Positions 1-8,482 of a stretch of 46,598 nucleotides of DNA are shown here, piece by piece; positions within the stretch are counted from its first letter, which is position 1, and every line of letters begins with the position of its first letter. The DNA is from an uncultured bacterium (GTDB taxonomy: Bacteria > Atribacterota > Atribacteria > Atribacterales > Caldatribacteriaceae), in NCBI GenBank assembly GCA_937922705.1, contig CALAIW010000039.1, positions 1 through 46,598 of the forward strand, written 5' to 3'. The position numbers were made by a program, and so were the translations under genes. The notes under the pieces are model-generated. The model had not been told where the DNA came from. It was given only the letters and a program-made list of their open reading frames with translations, and ran no database searches.

Positions 1-63
1 GACTTGAATTCCTGGGTAGTACGGTATCACCTTCAGGAAGTAGGCGGAATATTCACTTTTCAA
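1..63 (-). CDS. possible 5' end of a gene leaving the left edge
   Basis: An open frame of 21 codons runs from a TTG at 61-63 to base 1 and reads LKSEYSAYFLKVIPYYPGIQ onward. Codon choice (many NNC/NNG codons) resembles the real genes of the window, and a strong leftward promoter lies 40 bases upstream. Against it: no good ribosome-binding site sits before the TTG, and the mRNA start would fold into a 6-bp hairpin with a GGAA loop (79-94). The alternative is a stable-RNA or rRNA operon leader, since the RNA also contains CACCTTGAAAAGTGAATA, like spacer/leader sequences of rRNA operons. Unresolved. Confidence 0.3.
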   Translation of the reverse strand, partial: MKSEYSAYFLKVIPYYPGIQV

Positions 64-102
64 GGTGCGTGTTCTTTTCCCTGGTTCCCCAGGGCAAGAG
101 AT

Positions 103-131
103 AATTTAGCACAGGGGTTTTGAATTGTCAA
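103..131 (-). promoter_or_regulatory. strong leftward sigma-A type promoter at the window edge
   Basis: On the minus strand a perfect -35 TTGACA (126-131) is followed after 17 bases by a -10 TAAATT (103-108), preceded by TGC as an extended -10. The expected start is near base 97 and the product reads out of the window. It points away from rarA. Bases 132-295 between this promoter and the end of rarA show no gene, RNA or convincing terminator. Confidence 0.6.
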
Positions 132-295
132 CAAGGGGAGAACTCATCTATTGCATAAATAGACCAAGAGCTTTGTTCACAGCACCGCAAGAAGTTGGAA
201 AACTAAAGATTTACATTAAGCGATAGGGAAGCAGGTAACCCATTAGAATATTCACCAGGATTACCGGTTGCTTTTAGAAGACTGTTTGGGAGCCC

Positions 296-1609
296 TTACC
301 CGCGATCGCCCCAAAGAAGAGCAAGGCGCTCTGCAAGCACCTTTTCGTACCCTCGGTCTGTTGGACGATAGTACACCCGCTTTCCCAGAGCCTGGGGAAA
401 GTAATCCTGCTCGACAAATCCTCCTGGGAAATCGTGAACATATTGGTACTCCTTTGCATATCCTATTTTACGAAGCAGGCTTGTAGGGGCATTTCGAAGA
501 TGCAGGGGAACGGGAAGCGAGCCATGCTTTCGCACATCCTCGAGGGCCTCCTTAAGTGCTTGGTACGAAGCATTACTTTTCGGAGCACAGGCAACGTACA
601 CCGTTGCTTGTGCAAGGGCAAGCCTCCCTTCAGGCTCCCCAAGGAAATCAAAAGCCTCTCGCGCTGCAAGGGCAATAAGCAACGCTTGTGGATCGGCATT
701 TCCCACATCTTCCGAAGCACAAGCAATAAGACGTCGCAGGATAGCGTGGGGGTCCTCTCCCGCCTCAAGCATTCGAGCGAGCCAGTACAAGGCAGCGTCA
801 GGATCGCTTCCCCGGAGACTCTTATGATATGCTGAGAGGAGATTATAATGCTCTTCTCCTGCTTTATCGTAAAGGTACGAAGCTTTCTGGAAAATACCCT
901 TAAGAAAGGCAACATCCACAAACCCTTTCCTCTCTTGCTGAGCAAAGAAAACCGCTGCTTCAAGGATATTGAGAGCTCGACGAGCATCACCATCAGCAAG
1001 AGATGCAATCCACCGAAGGGCTTCTTCCTCAAAAGGTGGCGCCTTACCCTTAAGGCCTCGTTCCTCCTTGAGAGCCCGTTGCAGAAGAACAAGGAGATCT
1101 TCAAGAGGAATTTCTCGAAAGAGAACAACCTGCGTCCGCGAGAGGAGTGGAGGAATAATTTCAAAAGAAGGGTTTTCCGTAGTAGAACCAATAAGCGTCA
1201 CAATGCCTTCTTCCACATAGGGAAGAAGAAGACTCTGCTGTCCCTTGTGAAACCGATGGATTTCATCGATAAAGAAGACAGTTTTTCTTCCCTTAAACCT
1301 TAAGGCGTTCTCAGCCTCTTGAACCGCTTCACGAATTTCCTTCACCCCTGAAGCCACAGCACTAAGGGAGATTATTTGATACCCACAGGTCTCGGCAAGA
1401 ATAAAGGCTACAGAAGTTTTTCCCGTTCCTGGAGGACCCCAAAAGATGAGAGAAGGGAGGAAACGAGCTTCAGCAATCCGCCGCAAAAGGCCTCCAGGAC
1501 CAGTCAAATGAGGCTGTCCCACAACTTCATCTAAGGTACGGGGACGCAGACGGAAGGCCAGAGGTTTTGTTTCCTCCCGAAGCCCAAAAAGTTCTTCTTC
1601 CTTAAAAAT
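296..1609 (-). CDS. rarA: RarA/MgsA replication-associated recombination AAA+ ATPase
   Basis: Clamp-loader-like AAA+ ATPase of the RarA/MgsA/WRNIP1 family, which acts at stalled replication forks. Counting from residue 1 at base 1609: Walker A GPPGTGKT at 58-65, Walker B with DEIH at 115-118, the sensor motif STTENPSFE near 142-150, then the family's C-terminal oligomerisation region. The frame is open upstream to 1765, but a strong promoter at 1649-1677 lies inside that extension, so those codons are untranscribed. Downstream of the promoter the frame has no ATG, GTG or TTG before the conserved region. The only placed start is ATT at 1607-1609, 8 bases after AAGGAG (1618-1623), giving 437 residues, normal for the family. 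The function is secure; the ATT start is inferred. Confidence 0.92.
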   Translation of the reverse strand: MFKEEELFGLREETKPLAFRLRPRTLDEVVGQPHLTGPGGLLRRIAEARFLPSLIFWGPPGTGKTSVAFILAETCGYQIISLSAVASGVKEIREAVQEAENALRFKGRKTVFFIDEIHRFHKGQQSLLLPYVEEGIVTLIGSTTENPSFEIIPPLLSRTQVVLFREIPLEDLLVLLQRALKEERGLKGKAPPFEEEALRWIASLADGDARRALNILEAAVFFAQQERKGFVDVAFLKGIFQKASYLYDKAGEEHYNLLSAYHKSLRGSDPDAALYWLARMLEAGEDPHAILRRLIACASEDVGNADPQALLIALAAREAFDFLGEPEGRLALAQATVYVACAPKSNASYQALKEALEDVRKHGSLPVPLHLRNAPTSLLRKIGYAKEYQYVHDFPGGFVEQDYFPQALGKRVYYRPTDRGYEKVLAERLALLWGDRG

Positions 1610-1627
1610 GGGGCTCGCTCCTTTCTT

Positions 1628-1677
1628 TAGAACTTTTGTTCTACAAGAATTATACCCATGAGAACAAAAGAAAACAA
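1628..1677 (-). promoter_or_regulatory. rarA promoter with LexA-type (SOS) operator
   Basis: Minus-strand promoter: -35 TTGTTT (1672-1677), 17-base spacer, perfect -10 TATAAT (1649-1654). The expected start (about 1642) is the first base of a palindrome at 1628-1643, AGAAC-AAAA-GTTCT with flanking T/A, which fits the GAAC-N4-GTTC LexA/DinR box of Firmicutes. A second GTTCT half-site in inverted orientation lies on the other side of the -10, making 10-base arms at 1633-1642 and 1661-1670. A repressor here would cover the start site, so SOS control of rarA is likely. No lexA gene is in the window. Confidence 0.7.
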
Positions 1678-1679
1678 GG

Positions 1680-2003
1680 CTATTGCTGTAGAGAAGCAGA
1701 AAGTACATCCTGGCTGTGTTTGAGCATTTCTCGGAGCAGCTTAAGTCCCCTCTCGACTTCCACAAGCCACAAGAGAGTGCGAGAAGAAAGGCGCAGAAGA
1801 TGCTCCCCAGAGAGCTTTTTCAAAGTTTCAAGAAAGGATGTTGTGCCAAGAAAGGCTCCTATATCCTCAGGCTGAAGGTCACAAAGATCAAGAAGGTACG
1901 TCTTCACATTCTCCTGAAAGGCGTACTCTTCAAAAGGTATATATCCTTCCTGGGGACAAGAGTCTACAAGAGACTGAATAAACTCCCTAAGTCTTTGTCT
2001 CAT
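1680..2003 (-). CDS. uncharacterised 107-residue protein
   Basis: I do not recognise this family. The product is 107 residues, acidic at the N-terminal half (a run EGYIPFEEYAFQENVKTY, then DLCDLQPEDIGAFL) and leucine/arginine-rich and probably helical at the C-terminal half. No membrane segment, signal peptide or metal motif is obvious. Its ATG at 2001-2003 overlaps the last 17 bases of the threonine aldolase gene, so translational coupling is likely and it is the last gene of the leftward exporter operon. It ends 3 bases before the rarA promoter. The gene-sized overlap and codon use support a real gene, but nothing defines its job. Confidence 0.6.
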   Translation of the reverse strand: MRQRLREFIQSLVDSCPQEGYIPFEEYAFQENVKTYLLDLCDLQPEDIGAFLGTTSFLETLKKLSGEHLLRLSSRTLLWLVEVERGLKLLREMLKHSQDVLSASLQQ

Positions 2004-3039
2004 ATTCCAACACCCTTTTAACGGTATCCACTGCAGCGAGAATATCTTCCCTTGTGACTTCTTTCGAAGTTACAAACCGAACGACAGTTTCTGAGACCGG
2101 AGTAACAAGTACCCCTTTTTCCTTAAGAAGCGCGGCTAAACGATATGCCGTGAGATTCCTCCGTCGTATATAGAGAAGGACAAAATTAGTCTGAACCTTT
2201 GAGAGATCAACTTCAAAGCCTTCAATTTCTACGAGTTTTTCAGCAAGGAGACGAGCATTCCTATGATCTTCTGCGAGTCGAGCAATATTTCCCGGAGAAA
2301 GGGCCACAATACCACAAGCGCAAAGCCATCCAGTTTGGCGCATTCCTCCTCCAAGCATCTTCCGGTATCGTCTTGCCTCTTCAATAAGCTCCCTTGGCCC
2401 AGCAAGAAGCGAACCAACCGGAGCACCAAGGCCCTTAGAAAGGGAAATCATAACCGTATCAGCACAGGCAGCGATATCCTTTGCAGGGATTCCAAGATAC
2501 ACTGAGGCATTGAAAAGACGAGCCCCATCGAGGTGTACTCTCAGACCTTCCTCTTCAGCAAGTTTCTTAATGGCTTGCAACTTTGAGAGAGGAGGAACGA
2601 TTCCTCCGTAGCGATAATGCGTGTTCTCAAGACAAATAAGGCGAGTGCGGGGGTAATGAATGTCTTTTGGACGTATTGCTCGACGAATATCTTCAGGATC
2701 CGGGGCTCCGTCTTCACCCCGAATGGCCCGCACCATAAGCCCCGCAACAGCTCCTATTCCTCCGGTTTCTGAAGTCCGGATATGAGCATTTTCTTCAAGA
2801 ATAACTTCATCCCCTCGGTTAGTGTGCACAAGAAGCGCAATAAGGTTTCCCATTGTGCCACTGGGAAGAAAAATACTCGCTTCCTTACCCAGAAGGGAGG
2901 CTGCCAGAGCCTCAAGCTCATTCTGCATCGGGTCTTCCCCGTACACGGAGTCCCCCAAAGGGGCTTGGAAAGCAAACCGCTTCATCTCTTCCGTTGGTAG
3001 GGTAATAGTGTCTCGACGGAGGTCGATGACCTTTTGCAT
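1987..3039 (-). CDS. ltaE: low-specificity L-threonine aldolase
   Basis: PLP-dependent fold-type I aldolase that splits L-threonine or L-allo-threonine to glycine and acetaldehyde. The N-terminus has the family's VIDLRRDTITLPTEEM and GDSVYGEDP segments; the Schiff-base lysine is in SLSKGLGAPVGS. The frame could start at GTG 3046-3048, but ATG 3037-3039 has GGTGAG at a proper distance, so the ATG is preferred (350 residues, normal length). It follows the TetR gene closely and probably shares its transcript. Why an aldolase should travel with an exporter operon is unclear; the glycine or acetaldehyde product does not obviously relate to the transporter. Confidence 0.9.
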   Translation of the reverse strand: MQKVIDLRRDTITLPTEEMKRFAFQAPLGDSVYGEDPMQNELEALAASLLGKEASIFLPSGTMGNLIALLVHTNRGDEVILEENAHIRTSETGGIGAVAGLMVRAIRGEDGAPDPEDIRRAIRPKDIHYPRTRLICLENTHYRYGGIVPPLSKLQAIKKLAEEEGLRVHLDGARLFNASVYLGIPAKDIAACADTVMISLSKGLGAPVGSLLAGPRELIEEARRYRKMLGGGMRQTGWLCACGIVALSPGNIARLAEDHRNARLLAEKLVEIEGFEVDLSKVQTNFVLLYIRRRNLTAYRLAALLKEKGVLVTPVSETVVRFVTSKEVTREDILAAVDTVKRVLEYETKT

Positions 3040-3049
3040 CTTTCTCACC

Positions 3050-3622
3050 CTAAGCCAGGAAGGCGGTAAAAACCTCTTTGAGGAACTCTCTATCCTCCTC
3101 GGTTACAGTACGGCCTTCCCTAATTTCCTCCATACAGTACCCCCCAATACTAGAGGTAACAACTCGAAGCAAAGTATCTCCAGAAATCCTTCTTCCCGTT
3201 CTTGTGGTGATCTCTCCGATTTTCTCTGCTACTCTCTTCCGAAGGTCATGAAGCTTTCGAACAATCTCTTGAAAGTACCTGCAGGCCTCCTCGTGCGAGA
3301 GGAGGTCAAATGCAGCACGCTGAAAAACAACAAAAAGGTCACGCTTCTGAGAGAAAAAGTCACAGTAACAATCGATGAGCTTTGAAATAGTCTCTTGGGG
3401 ATTTCCCCTCACGAGATTACCCTCTAAAATTGTAGCAAGCTCTTCAAGAACCTCGCGCACAATCTCCATAAGGAGGTCCAACTTGCTCTCAAAGTAATAG
3501 TATATTGTGGACTTCTTTATCCCTGAGAGATGGGCCACATCCTCAAGAGTAGCATCAAAAAAACTCTTCTCAGCGAAAACCTTCTTTGCCGCTTCAAGAA
3601 TCTTTTGCCTCGTTTCTTCCAA
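3050..3622 (-). CDS. TetR/AcrR family transcriptional regulator
   Basis: The N-terminal 50 residues form a TetR helix-turn-helix (KILEAAKKVFAEKSFFDATLEDVAHLSG, then KKSTIYYYFESK, given here in parts). The rest is the variable helical ligand and dimer domain. The frame opens at TTG 3635-3637, overlapping the stop of the barrel gene, but a second TTG at 3620-3622 has GAGGTGG upstream at good spacing, so 190 residues is preferred. It is encoded inside the operon it presumably represses: a TetR-style palindrome lies at the operon head (8483-8496). The ligand is unknown; a substrate of the neighbouring MMPL exporter is the natural guess. Confidence 0.88.
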   Translation of the reverse strand: MEETRQKILEAAKKVFAEKSFFDATLEDVAHLSGIKKSTIYYYFESKLDLLMEIVREVLEELATILEGNLVRGNPQETISKLIDCYCDFFSQKRDLFVVFQRAAFDLLSHEEACRYFQEIVRKLHDLRKRVAEKIGEITTRTGRRISGDTLLRVVTSSIGGYCMEEIREGRTVTEEDREFLKEVFTAFLA

Positions 3623-3633
3623 ATTCCACCACC

Positions 3634-4902
3634 TCAAAAGCTGTACTTTACCTCAAGAGATACCTCCTCCCCGATGCTTCCAAGCTTGCTCTCCGGCGCA
3701 CCTTGAGAAACAGTATACGCAAAGGAGATATTCCAGTTATCCTTTGGCTTATATTCTGTCCCAAAGACCCATACCGCACTTCCGTCTTCCAAACTTGTTA
3801 CCCAATTGGCAAAGGGTTTCCACTTTCCATCTTTGCTTTGCCAGTCAACGTGCACATATCCGTAAGGCGAGACCTTTTCTCCCTCTTCCCAGAGATTTCC
3901 AAGAAGGTACGCAATACTTGCGTATGTGTTGTTCCAGGAGTAGTCGAGCCCAAGACTTACCTTCCAGTAGGGTACATCAAAGATCGGAACCGAGATTGTC
4001 TCGCCTTGTGGAAGCATTACCATGTTTACCCATCGCTCCGGAACAACCCAAGCTACATCGCCTCGGAGTGTTAGACCTTCTACTCCTGCAATTGTTCCCT
4101 GAAACTCAAGCCCCAAAATCGACCTTCTAGGGTACCCAGAACGGACCTGGACATTCCAGGACCCTTCCGGAAGCACAGAAATGACCGTCTCCTTTGGGTA
4201 AGCGGAGAGGAAATACCCTTCGATGTAGCTTAAGGCAATATCGAAAGAACCAAGGGATCCCCGAGCCCTAAGTGCCCAGATAGGAGAACCAAAACCTACC
4301 GAAGGCTCTTCTTTTGTGATAACCACATCGGTTCTCTCAGGAACAACACCAAAAGGAAGAAGCGAAAATACCAATGATTGTTTCTCGACAAACTCAGGAA
4401 TAAAATGGGCCACAAAACGAGGCTGGTAGAAAAATTCAAGTGACCAGGTATCGCTTAAATACCATTCAAAATCAAGAGCTGGAACAGGGATTTTTTCCTC
4501 AAACATAGTCCTACTGAGACTTCGAGAAAAAGGCCGGGGATTGAGAACATCCACAGGGCTCATAATGTCTGAAGCCCCCCAAGTCATCTCAAGGAGACCA
4601 ACCCGGAAATCCGTTGCTTCCCAGGGGGCTTGAACTCCTTGGAGACTTATCTCCCGTATCCTAAAGGGGCGAATGTTATTCTCGTCCTGGTATTTTAGAA
4701 GGAGCTCCGCGTTGCCAAAGTACTTTTCACTGAGAGATACCGTTGAAGAGAGGTTCACTACTATACCATAATCGAAATCACCCTCTGGAAAGCTATAACT
4801 CCCCCGAGCAGTTACATCCCCCCGAATCTCCAAGGCTCCAGCAGACAACCCAAAAAGGAACAAAACACCGACTATTGCTACTCCCAATGATTGCTTTACC
4901 AT
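3634..4902 (-). CDS. outer-membrane beta-barrel protein of the exporter operon
   Basis: A signal peptide of about 24 residues (VKQSLGVAIVGVLFLFGL, cut after AGA) precedes a chain dominated by alternating hydrophobic/polar strands with many aromatic residues. The last residues are EVKYSF, the terminal Phe used by the BAM machinery. This fits a transporter-type or DUF1302-like barrel of about 420 residues. GTG 4909-4911 is possible, but ATG 4900-4902 has AGGTGAT 5 bases upstream and is preferred. It lies 15 bases after the LolA-like gene and before tetR. It is the outer-membrane partner of the MMPL/LolA-like pair. Exact barrel family and cargo cannot be decided from the sequence. Confidence 0.8.
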   Translation of the reverse strand: MVKQSLGVAIVGVLFLFGLSAGALEIRGDVTARGSYSFPEGDFDYGIVVNLSSTVSLSEKYFGNAELLLKYQDENNIRPFRIREISLQGVQAPWEATDFRVGLLEMTWGASDIMSPVDVLNPRPFSRSLSRTMFEEKIPVPALDFEWYLSDTWSLEFFYQPRFVAHFIPEFVEKQSLVFSLLPFGVVPERTDVVITKEEPSVGFGSPIWALRARGSLGSFDIALSYIEGYFLSAYPKETVISVLPEGSWNVQVRSGYPRRSILGLEFQGTIAGVEGLTLRGDVAWVVPERWVNMVMLPQGETISVPIFDVPYWKVSLGLDYSWNNTYASIAYLLGNLWEEGEKVSPYGYVHVDWQSKDGKWKPFANWVTSLEDGSAVWVFGTEYKPKDNWNISFAYTVSQGAPESKLGSIGEEVSLEVKYSF

Positions 4903-4917
4903 CGATATCACCTACGC

Positions 4918-5679
4918 TTACAGTGTCGGACGCTGTATTGTACGGACACTGAAGAAATCTTCTGGTAGGGGGATATCCTCTTCAATAGAGCTTGCCTCCA
5001 TAATAGTAGCGTGATTTTCTTTCACGTCTTTCAGGGAGAGTTTAAGAATTTGAATGCTCCCATCCTCTTTTTCCCGAATTTCATGCACTTCAAGGACTTT
5101 CCAGAGATTTCCGGAGGCGTCAAAAAACTCTATCTTTTTGAAGTAAAACTTTTCCTTATCTACAACCATGATAAGTCTCCCGTACTTTGAGTCCGATTTT
5201 TTCGGGGTAAGCTCAAGATAGTAATTTGCTTCGTCCTCTCCCTGGAGAGCGCTCTCATAATCTTCTTTCCCATATCCCGCCGAAAGGTCATCGTAGCTGA
5301 AGTCGGTTCCCATAAACTTCTCACTCTTGCTCGAACCGGCGATGAGGCGAACCTTTTTATACGCAGGCATGTAAAGGTAAATTTTTTCTCCATTTCGAAG
5401 ACTCAAAAGCGTGACTCCTTTCACATCAGCAGGACTTAAAAAGCGGAAAATAACAGAAGTTTTGTCATCGCCTTCATCTTTTAAATACATGACCATTTCT
5501 CGAGTTTCCTCTTTTCCTGAAGCATCAATAAGGATGATTTTCCCAACCGTCTTTTGAGTTGTAAACTGCGTACGTCGAGCCTCCACTTCGTCGAGAATTT
5601 CTTGAGCGGTGAGAGCAAAAACATTCCTACCTCCCAAAAGGAACACAAAGAGAAGACATACTAGAAGGAATCGCTTCAT
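4918..5679 (-). CDS. LolA-like outer-membrane lipoprotein-sorting family protein
   Basis: 253 residues with a signal peptide (KRFLLVCLLFVFLLGGRNVFA) and then the family's opening TAQEILDEVEARR. The body holds the typical YLKDEGDDKTSVIFRFLSP, a KIYLYMPAYKKVRLI stretch, GTDFSYDD and ELTPKK, which match the LolA-like family often named outer-membrane lipoprotein-sorting protein (PF17131). These proteins probably carry lipid or a lipidated cargo across the periplasm for MMPL-type exporters. The start ATG follows GGAGG and overlaps the exporter stop by 4 bases (ATGA), so the two are translationally coupled. It is not the canonical LolA of the Lol pathway. Confidence 0.85.
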   Translation of the reverse strand: MKRFLLVCLLFVFLLGGRNVFALTAQEILDEVEARRTQFTTQKTVGKIILIDASGKEETREMVMYLKDEGDDKTSVIFRFLSPADVKGVTLLSLRNGEKIYLYMPAYKKVRLIAGSSKSEKFMGTDFSYDDLSAGYGKEDYESALQGEDEANYYLELTPKKSDSKYGRLIMVVDKEKFYFKKIEFFDASGNLWKVLEVHEIREKEDGSIQILKLSLKDVKENHATIMEASSIEEDIPLPEDFFSVRTIQRPTL

Positions 5680-8456
5680 AGAGAAGAAACCTCCCTTTTC
5701 TTTAAATTTTCGTTCCCAAGGTATTCTTCAAGATGGAGCAAAAGTGAAAGAGCTATAAACGTGTAAAACACTCCAAGAAGAAGTACCGTGGCCACAAGAG
5801 AACCAAAAATCCGCAACATGTGGATTCTGGAAAGGGCCATAACGTAAGAGCCCCCAGCGACTCCCAAGGCATTAAGCAAAATGCCTCTTCCCGTATTGAG
5901 CAGAGTTGCTCTCAGAGCTTGAGAGCCAGAGTTAGTAGCTATCTCTTTGTACCATCGAGCTGAGAAATGAATGGCGTAATCAATACCGGCGCCAATGGCA
6001 ATGCTTGCCACCATAAGAGTGGCCACATTCAGGGGAATTTCGAACCATCCCATGATGCCAAAAGACGTAGCTACAGTAAGAAGAATGGGAACCATGGCAA
6101 TACTTGCTCGGCGTAGGGAAGCAAGTTGCAGCAAAAGGAGACCAAAAACAATGGCAAAAGCCAAAATCATGCTTTTTGCCTGTTGGCTGAAGAGCATTTC
6201 ATTCACACGGTTACTGATGATGGGAGTCCCTGTAATTCGGTACGCAACGGTAATATCACCCTCCTTGTCCTCAACGTATGCCACTTCATCAAGAATCTCA
6301 TAAAGGGCAAAATCGCATTCTTTTCCTAATTCCTTTCCCTGGAGTTTCTCAAGCTTCGAGCGCAACGCCTCCACTTTTTCCCGTTTGGCAACTCGTTCAA
6401 GAGAAATTGCAAGCACCTCTCCAAGATATGAAGCACTTTCCGAATCAAGACCAAAATCTTCTTCGAGGGCTTCTCCAAAAGAAATCCCTCTCGCCAGAGC
6501 CCGGGCAAGGGTTTCTTGAACAACCTCCATATCAAGACCGAGGTCCTCTATCTCAAGCTGAGCATCACGAGTAACTTTAGCGAGAAAAGAAGGATCCTGG
6601 GTTACAAAGTCCTGCCATGGTTTCCCAAGGAATTCGCTAACGATTTCTTGGACAGTATTGGGGGGAAGTGAAACCCCAAAAAGGATAAGATCGTCAACAA
6701 TCATTTTCACTAGAGCATCTCGCGCAGGAGCACTATCAAGAGGGACTTTTTTTACACGCTTTGGGCGATTGGCAAGGAACTCCCTTGCTTCCTCAAGTTC
6801 CTTTTTCAGTTCTGCTGATGTTGTCTCTCCAGCCCTAAATTCAATTATTGTTTCTCGTTCATCTTCAGAGATTCTCCCTTGAAGGTACTCACTATCCTTC
6901 ACAAAGAACCAAAGGTTCTGGATTTTCTCCTCCTCATCAGGTATTGCTCGCCATCCCTCCATAGCCTCGTTAAGATCAAGTAAAAATGAAGCAAGAGAAG
7001 AAGGGTCCTGGAAGTTGTGAAACCGCTTTAAGTACTGGGTAATACGGACCATCTCTCGAAGCACAAAAGGGTCTTTAAGATTTTCTGTCGTTACACAGAG
7101 ATAATTGTAGTCCGTACTCCCAAAACGGTTCTTAAAATATTCGACAAGTTTCGTTATCGGATGTTCCTCTCCCATTTGCATTCGGATGGTAGTTTCTACC
7201 CTGATTCTTGGAATGCCTGCGCAGAGAAGTAGCGTAACCACCACTAGAAAGACCAAAACAGTGCGTTTCCGGTGTAGCAAGGAATGGCTCAAGAAGAGAA
7301 GGAAACGATGAAAGTAATCTCTTTGCTTTCCCTGAGGATTTTTGTTCGGAGTATTCTGACGAACGGGAAAAGCCGCATAAAGCGCTCCAAGAGAAAACGT
7401 TGCGAGAACCATACCAAAAAGGACACCCAAAGCAGCATAAAGACCGAAATCAGAAACAGGTCGGATTGCAGCAGAAAGAAGCGAGAGAAATCCACCCATC
7501 GTGGTAAGGGCACTCATGAGGATAGGCAAAAAGACACCTCTCAGAGTCCGCGTCACTGCTTGTGTGTTTCCAGCAAGGGCATACTCTTCATGGTACCGAT
7601 TGATGAAATGAACCCCGTAAGCACTGACGAGAGACAAAAGCAACACTGGGAGTGATGCGGAAATAACTGTAAAGGATTTTCCCAGAAACATTGCTACCCC
7701 TATGGTCCACACAGCAGCAAGAAGGGCAATCACTATCGGAAGAATCATCCCTCGAATGTTTCTGAATCCCCAAAAGAGTATGACAAGAAGCACTCCTCCT
7801 GCTACAGGGGTCAAAAAACGCATATTCCTCTGTGCATCTTTTGACATTTCATCCACGATTATACGAGCGCCAAAAAGGGTTACCTGTACACCCTGGGGGA
7901 CCATCTCACGTACAACTCGCTCCACATCATGGATAGCCTTGCTTTGATCAGCAGTGTCGAAGAAAGAAACAAAAATGACCGTACCTTTGCCGTCAGGAGT
8001 GATAATCTTCCCCCAGACAAGGTCATTAGCTTTAAGGCGTTCTCTAAGATCCCGTGCCTCTTCAATACTTGTTGGTAAGGCCTCAACGATTTCTCGGACT
8101 TCTACACCATACTCTGTGGCTACAATCTCCGGCATGTTGGTGAGTGCGGTAACTCCTTGAACAGCAGGGAGACTCTTTATACTCTCAGCTACTCTCTGGA
8201 GAAGAAGGAGATTTTCAGGGGTGAAAAGGTCATCAAATTCTAAAGCTACGATGACGCTCTTCTTCTGGAAGCCCGAAAACTTTTCTTCTAGGGAATTGTA
8301 AAAGGAGATTTCTGGATCATCTTCTGGAAGATACTTGGTGATATCATCATCAAAACGGACGTCTCTGAGTTTCCAAAGAAAAAGAAGAGTCAAGAAAACA
8401 GTTATTCCAAGAATAGGCCAAGGATGCCTTTCAATCCAGCGAAAGAGACGTTCCAT
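5676..8456 (-). CDS. RND superfamily MMPL-type exporter
   Basis: A 926-residue inner-membrane protein. One membrane segment near residues 13-30, a large periplasmic loop, a bundle of five segments near 215-370, then a second segment, loop and bundle (about 390-910): the duplicated MMPL/RND layout with sterol-sensing-like bundles. The second periplasmic domain is long and acidic, rich in coiled-coil-like EEAREF and LEKLQ stretches. Relatives (HpnN, MmpL) move lipids or hydrophobic molecules using the proton gradient. It heads an operon with a LolA-like periplasmic protein and an outer-membrane barrel, so an envelope-spanning lipid or hydrophobic-molecule exporter is likely. ATG follows GGGGGTGGGG. 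Substrate not predictable. Confidence 0.9.
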   Translation of the reverse strand: MERLFRWIERHPWPILGITVFLTLLFLWKLRDVRFDDDITKYLPEDDPEISFYNSLEEKFSGFQKKSVIVALEFDDLFTPENLLLLQRVAESIKSLPAVQGVTALTNMPEIVATEYGVEVREIVEALPTSIEEARDLRERLKANDLVWGKIITPDGKGTVIFVSFFDTADQSKAIHDVERVVREMVPQGVQVTLFGARIIVDEMSKDAQRNMRFLTPVAGGVLLVILFWGFRNIRGMILPIVIALLAAVWTIGVAMFLGKSFTVISASLPVLLLSLVSAYGVHFINRYHEEYALAGNTQAVTRTLRGVFLPILMSALTTMGGFLSLLSAAIRPVSDFGLYAALGVLFGMVLATFSLGALYAAFPVRQNTPNKNPQGKQRDYFHRFLLFLSHSLLHRKRTVLVFLVVVTLLLCAGIPRIRVETTIRMQMGEEHPITKLVEYFKNRFGSTDYNYLCVTTENLKDPFVLREMVRITQYLKRFHNFQDPSSLASFLLDLNEAMEGWRAIPDEEEKIQNLWFFVKDSEYLQGRISEDERETIIEFRAGETTSAELKKELEEAREFLANRPKRVKKVPLDSAPARDALVKMIVDDLILFGVSLPPNTVQEIVSEFLGKPWQDFVTQDPSFLAKVTRDAQLEIEDLGLDMEVVQETLARALARGISFGEALEEDFGLDSESASYLGEVLAISLERVAKREKVEALRSKLEKLQGKELGKECDFALYEILDEVAYVEDKEGDITVAYRITGTPIISNRVNEMLFSQQAKSMILAFAIVFGLLLLQLASLRRASIAMVPILLTVATSFGIMGWFEIPLNVATLMVASIAIGAGIDYAIHFSARWYKEIATNSGSQALRATLLNTGRGILLNALGVAGGSYVMALSRIHMLRIFGSLVATVLLLGVFYTFIALSLLLHLEEYLGNENLKKREVSSL

Positions 8457-8482
8457 TTCCCCACCCCCAAGGTGACTCGTAA

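Noticed and set aside
1610-1765. N-terminal 52-residue extension of RarA
   Set aside because: The promoter and SOS operator lie within it, and the family does not have such a leader.
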